A DNA stretch of 64,000 nucleotides from Amphirosellinia nigrospora (taxonomy: Eukaryota > Ascomycota > Sordariomycetes > Xylariales > Xylariaceae). This document shows positions 60,317 through 64,000 of the stretch, one piece after another. The DNA is taken from contig SCHM01000001.1 of assembly GCA_004123355.1 (NCBI GenBank), positions 4,456,001 to 4,520,000 of the forward strand. The letters are read 5' to 3'. How positions within the stretch are numbered: the stretch's first letter is position 1; every line of letters begins with the position of its first letter. The position numbers and the translations under genes are program-made. The notes under the pieces were generated by a model, which saw only the letters and a program-made list of their open reading frames with translations, was not told the origin of the DNA and searched no databases.

Positions 60317-63300
60317 TTAATGCGCCGTCTTGAAGATATTCGAGTCCTCATTACGCGCGAGTTTTTTTCTCCAAGATTCTAGCTCGCTGGATAGCAAGGT
60401 GGTCAACTCTCCGCGAAAATCTTTCTTCTGCTCGTCTGTGAGGAAGCCCATCTGTGCAGGCGGAATCGGCGTATCTGGGACAGGAAGAGGCTGCGGACTG
60501 TTCTTAGGGAAGAGGGAACCGGATGTGTTACCGCCTTCTGCACTAGACTTTTGACCTGTCTTCCCAAGTGCCAGAAAAGCATAATGACCACCCACGACTG
60601 GCCGCGCCTTGAATGCGGCGTTCTCGACGTAGTCTCCGCGGCCAGTACATTCATACAAATCTGTGAATGGCCCACTGGTGACGGTGTCGTTAAGCCAATA
60701 GGCAATTGAGTTGATGAACAGTCTTCGTGTGTTAGCGTGACAAGTAGCGGCCGTCCAGATTTGCCAATCGGTTTTTGTGTAGTGATGACGGTTATCGAGG
60801 GGCACCCCGTACATTTGGGACACCGTCGGGTACCAATTTGACTGCATCGTGTACACATCCTTATTGACGAAGCCCATATTTAGCAGCTTGTCGAAATACT
60901 AACCATACAAGGTTAGTAATAGCCCGTTAAACAGATAAATGAAGGGTTCGCACGATATTGTAAAGCACTAGACACTCCGAGTCAGTTACTGTCATTTCGG
61001 GCAATATCTAAAAGTGCTTCTGAAGAATCGGAATCTTATAAGACATCACGTCACTTGAAAAGGAATATCTGTTATATTCAACAGAGCTAAAGCAAGTAAG
61101 AAATAATCGTGGAGATTACTTACAACCCAGCTAGAACGCCATTGATATGCCAATGTTGTGTGTTTTTGACCTGGCTCAATCCCGAAGTTCTCCCATTGAT
61201 CGTAATATGATTTAGCCGTGTTGGCATAGTCTGTGGCATCGGTGGTATTGCCAGCCACGGTAGCAATATAAGACATGGCCTGTAAACCGATGATGCCTTT
61301 GATTGCGAGATTGGTCTGATTGAGCAGTGTGCCAGCAAAGTCATCAGTGCTTAGCTGGGCCTCCGGATCAGGGAGAAGGCAATAAGATAACGTGTGAATT
61401 GTCTAAGGAGGTCGTAATGACTTGTTAACCAGGCAGCATCTCCTGTAAACTTGTAGTAAGCATAACTCATTAGTATGAAGTTTGCGCTTTCTTCTACAGG
61501 CATGTATTCGTCGCGCACCATCAACGTGGCCAGTTGCGTTTGGGAAGCGAGCCTCCAATATCACTGTAAAGTATTAAGAATTAGAAACTATTGTTCGTTA
61601 TCGCAAAAAGTTGACAATAAATAAATAGGGTGTTTGATGAGCATGCTTAGCCATACGGCTCATAGGAGGAGAAATTTGCCAAATTGGAAAATAGACCACT
61701 CAGGAATATACTAACTGGATACAATAACCATTAGGATAGAACTGTCCCTCTTGGTATTCGTATAGTGGCTGTAAGGCATATCGAAGCAAATTCGGATTGG
61801 CGTACAAGAAGAAGGGTGCTGCCGGGTACAACACATCCACCGTGTTGACGTTGCCGTTGCTTGAAATCTCCTAACTTTAGTGTTAGAAGTTATCGGTCCT
61901 TTATCAACTTTAACTCAATGCAAGTTTTTATGACCGAAATAATCTACCTTTTGAAAAACCAAAGGGTCTTGGCTCGTTTTGTTTGGGCCCTGAGCGAAGA
62001 CGTAGGCGCCCATAATCTGGCGAGCTGATAGTGCAATAATGGCGTAATAGGATTGAGCTTCTGATATATAGGGAACAGAAACGCCGGTCCAATTAGATGG
62101 CTGAAGAAATCCATAGCCGTTAGCACTATCAAAGACGAATTGTTCGCCGTATTGATCAGTTCCATTAGTAGGCGCGAGATGCGAATCCCGCGAAGCACTA
62201 CCAGTAATAAGCTCTTCCGCACCTTCGTAGAAGTGATTTACGTCATCTTGAATCTGCTTCTCGAATTCGTTTCCAATCCTTTGCGCCGTATTGTAATTCC
62301 CAATGAAAGCGTATCATTGAGTTCATATCCCCACTGCAACACCCGGGGTCAGTTATTGTCATTTAGAACTGACTTTTGGAAGTTCTAGAAGCTTCTAGAC
62401 TCTCTTATTCCCCCAAAAAAAACAAGAAGAAAATGGCTCCGATTATTGCTTACTAACACTTAGACCACCAAGGGTCCAGCTTTGTTAGGCCATTGTCGGT
62501 GATAAACTGTACGATGGGATCTTGAACAGACCCAACGGTATATCTGATTGATTTTTCATAGACGGTGCCAAAGTCATGAGCAAACGCGAACACTGGCGTG
62601 TGGTCACCGAAGTCGGTGACAAAAGATGCGACATTGTTATTGAGAGTGCGGTTTTGGAAGAATGCTAAACGAACGGCCGTTGCTTCACCGCACTCGAAGG
62701 AAAATGAGCTCGCATCCGAGGAACTAGTGGTATAGGCGAGATCTCCCCATTGCGGAAATTCAGATTGTTCGCCGAATACTAATTGATTTTGTCGACGCTG
62801 TAACCAGGTGAAGAGGTCGTCAGGGGCGGTAGGGGATTTGCCCGTTGCGTTGACCAATGCGCTGTTCTTCCTAAGCTCCCAAGAAATCCCATTCCGATCG
62901 CCCACTCCCAGCCATTTTGAGCTTACATCTGAGTAAAATCGAACGTATGAGGTTGGCCGTCCTATAAACTCCGGTTAAGTTGCCGTTTCCGTTCCGTATA
63001 CATCCGATGCAAAATTCAAGCACTACCCGTGCATGCACAACGAATGCGTCACATATTAAGATTGAGAAGGGATAGTGACGTTGAAATTACCAAAAGGGGG
63101 AGACTTACATTGGAGCGAATAGTTGTCGTCAGATAACTAAGCGGAATAGAGGATCGACACACATCCTTTGGGGTAACTGGCGAGAGGAAGCTCGCTTCAA
63201 TTGTCACAGGCCCTGCTTTAAAAGTAAAATTGGAAGCTTGAGAATCGAATGTGACTGTCAGCGGCACAGCTGAAGCATATTGCGCTTCTTTTGGGAGTTC

Positions 63301-63582
63301 CTTGTTAGCGCTACCAAGATACTCATACGCGGTTTGGTCCACCACAACTATCCCTTCCCAGCCAACAGATTCCGTTGTCCAGAAACTGGGAGTCTGACTG
63401 TTTAGTGTTCCGCCAGCTGCTACATTCGCCGCCCACACATTTGTATATGGATTTCTGACGGCCAACGGTATAGCTGGAGGTCTCAGTGGCGAATAGGACA
63501 CATCTTGAGCTGTTATCCCTGGTAAGATCAACACGAGAACTGCAGTAGCGCAACGAAGCGATCTAGACGCAAACGTATACAT
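60317..63582 (-). CDS. Secreted glutaminase GtaA-like protein (DUF5127/DUF4965/DUF1793)
   Basis: A signal peptide starts the protein at 63582 (LRCATAVLVLILPGITAQ). The DUF5127 region follows (PPAIPLAVRNPYTNVW, FWTTESVGWEG). The DUF4965/DUF1793 catalytic-type region then carries SARQIMGAYVF, KEISSNGNVNTVDVLYPAAPFFLY, NATGHVDGADEYMPVEESANF, WYPTVSQMYGVPLD, KTDWQIWTAA and RPVVGGHYAFLAL. GtaA enzymes hydrolyse extracellular glutamine. Introns are evident at 62962-63108 and near 62340-62455, 61865-61945, 61570-61720, 61025-61125 and 60900-61020. A few frame changes occur (for example around 62190-62290). The C-terminal tail (about 100 residues, ending FKTAH) is longer than usual. Confidence 0.82.
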
Positions 63583-64000
63583 GTTGTCTGTAGATCTTGG
63601 TGTGGTAGGAACGGCACTCTGGACTGCCTATCTACGTAGTTAGCCTGGCTTTAATATCCTTCGCTAACTTTTAGCTTGAGAAGCCCGGATGCAGCGGTTA
63701 AATAGAATGACGCGATTACTGTCGATGGGGAATGCCGCTGTGGCTTGTTCATTTCAGAGATTCATCACCATGATAGATACGGGACACTAATAGTTATATA
63801 ATTAATTGGTGCTCCCGTGTCAGCGGATTGGTGAGCTTCCTTGCAGCTCTTTCCGATGGGACGGTAGGTACAACCTGGAGATGCCTCCAAGCCTTGATAT
63901 CTAGCACAAGTGGCACATGCCTCCTCGCTAAGGCTGGCGTCTTGTTTGCGGAGTGAATGTTCATGTGAACACTAGGTGCCACATAGGCGAGGAGATGATA
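63583..64000. other. Upstream region of the glutaminase gene
   Basis: No gene supported. A TTTAATATCC element near 63650 could act in the promoter. Confidence 0.35.

Overview
The window is nuclear DNA of a filamentous ascomycete, most likely a sordariomycete. Several things point there: genes split by short introns (about 45-150 bp, GT...AG, with CTAAC/CTGAC-like branch sites just before the acceptor), both strands used without operons, pyrimidine-rich promoters, and families typical of Pezizomycotina (Zn2Cys6 regulators, Fungal_trans_2 regulators, a GtaA-type secreted glutaminase, DUF427, Lst7/folliculin, an Fmp52-like reductase). I see no rRNA, no convincing tRNA, no CRISPR, and no recognisable retroelement or virus-like element.

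Layout. 0-6 kb: a HerA/FtsK-like P-loop ATPase, two convergent atypical SDR proteins, and a small single-pass membrane protein. 7.6-19.4 kb: a GH2 beta-galactosidase, an unrecognised small gene, a cupin protein, a capsular-polysaccharide-type glycosyltransferase and a proline iminopeptidase, separated by long gene-poor stretches. 20-26.3 kb: a degenerate repeat cluster, a protein tyrosine phosphatase and a DUF427 protein. 26.3-34.1 kb is almost empty. 34.1-37.8 kb: the Lst7/folliculin homologue (TORC1 signalling) and a GFA-fold zinc protein. 39.4-54 kb is the most interesting part: a class III aminotransferase with a Cys-rich tail diverges from a stand-alone EgtD/EasF-like N-methyltransferase, followed by a Fungal_trans_2 regulator diverging from a C2H2 protein, an intact SDR, and an MSOX-family flavin amine oxidase diverging from a D-amino-acid oxidase. 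Together they look like a small amino-acid/amine-modifying gene group with its own regulators. 56.9-64 kb: a Zn2Cys6 regulator, a protein kinase and a GtaA-like glutaminase.

A striking technical feature is that many otherwise well conserved genes (beta-galactosidase, phosphatase, cupin, iminopeptidase, glycosyltransferase, folliculin, regulators) are interrupted by single-base frameshifts, nearly all of which read as one base missing from a short homopolymer, with few or no nonsense substitutions. This looks more like residual indel error from long-read sequencing than true gene decay. The gene models below therefore give the span over which homology can be followed, not one continuous reading frame. 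Intron positions are read by eye and may be off by a base or so.
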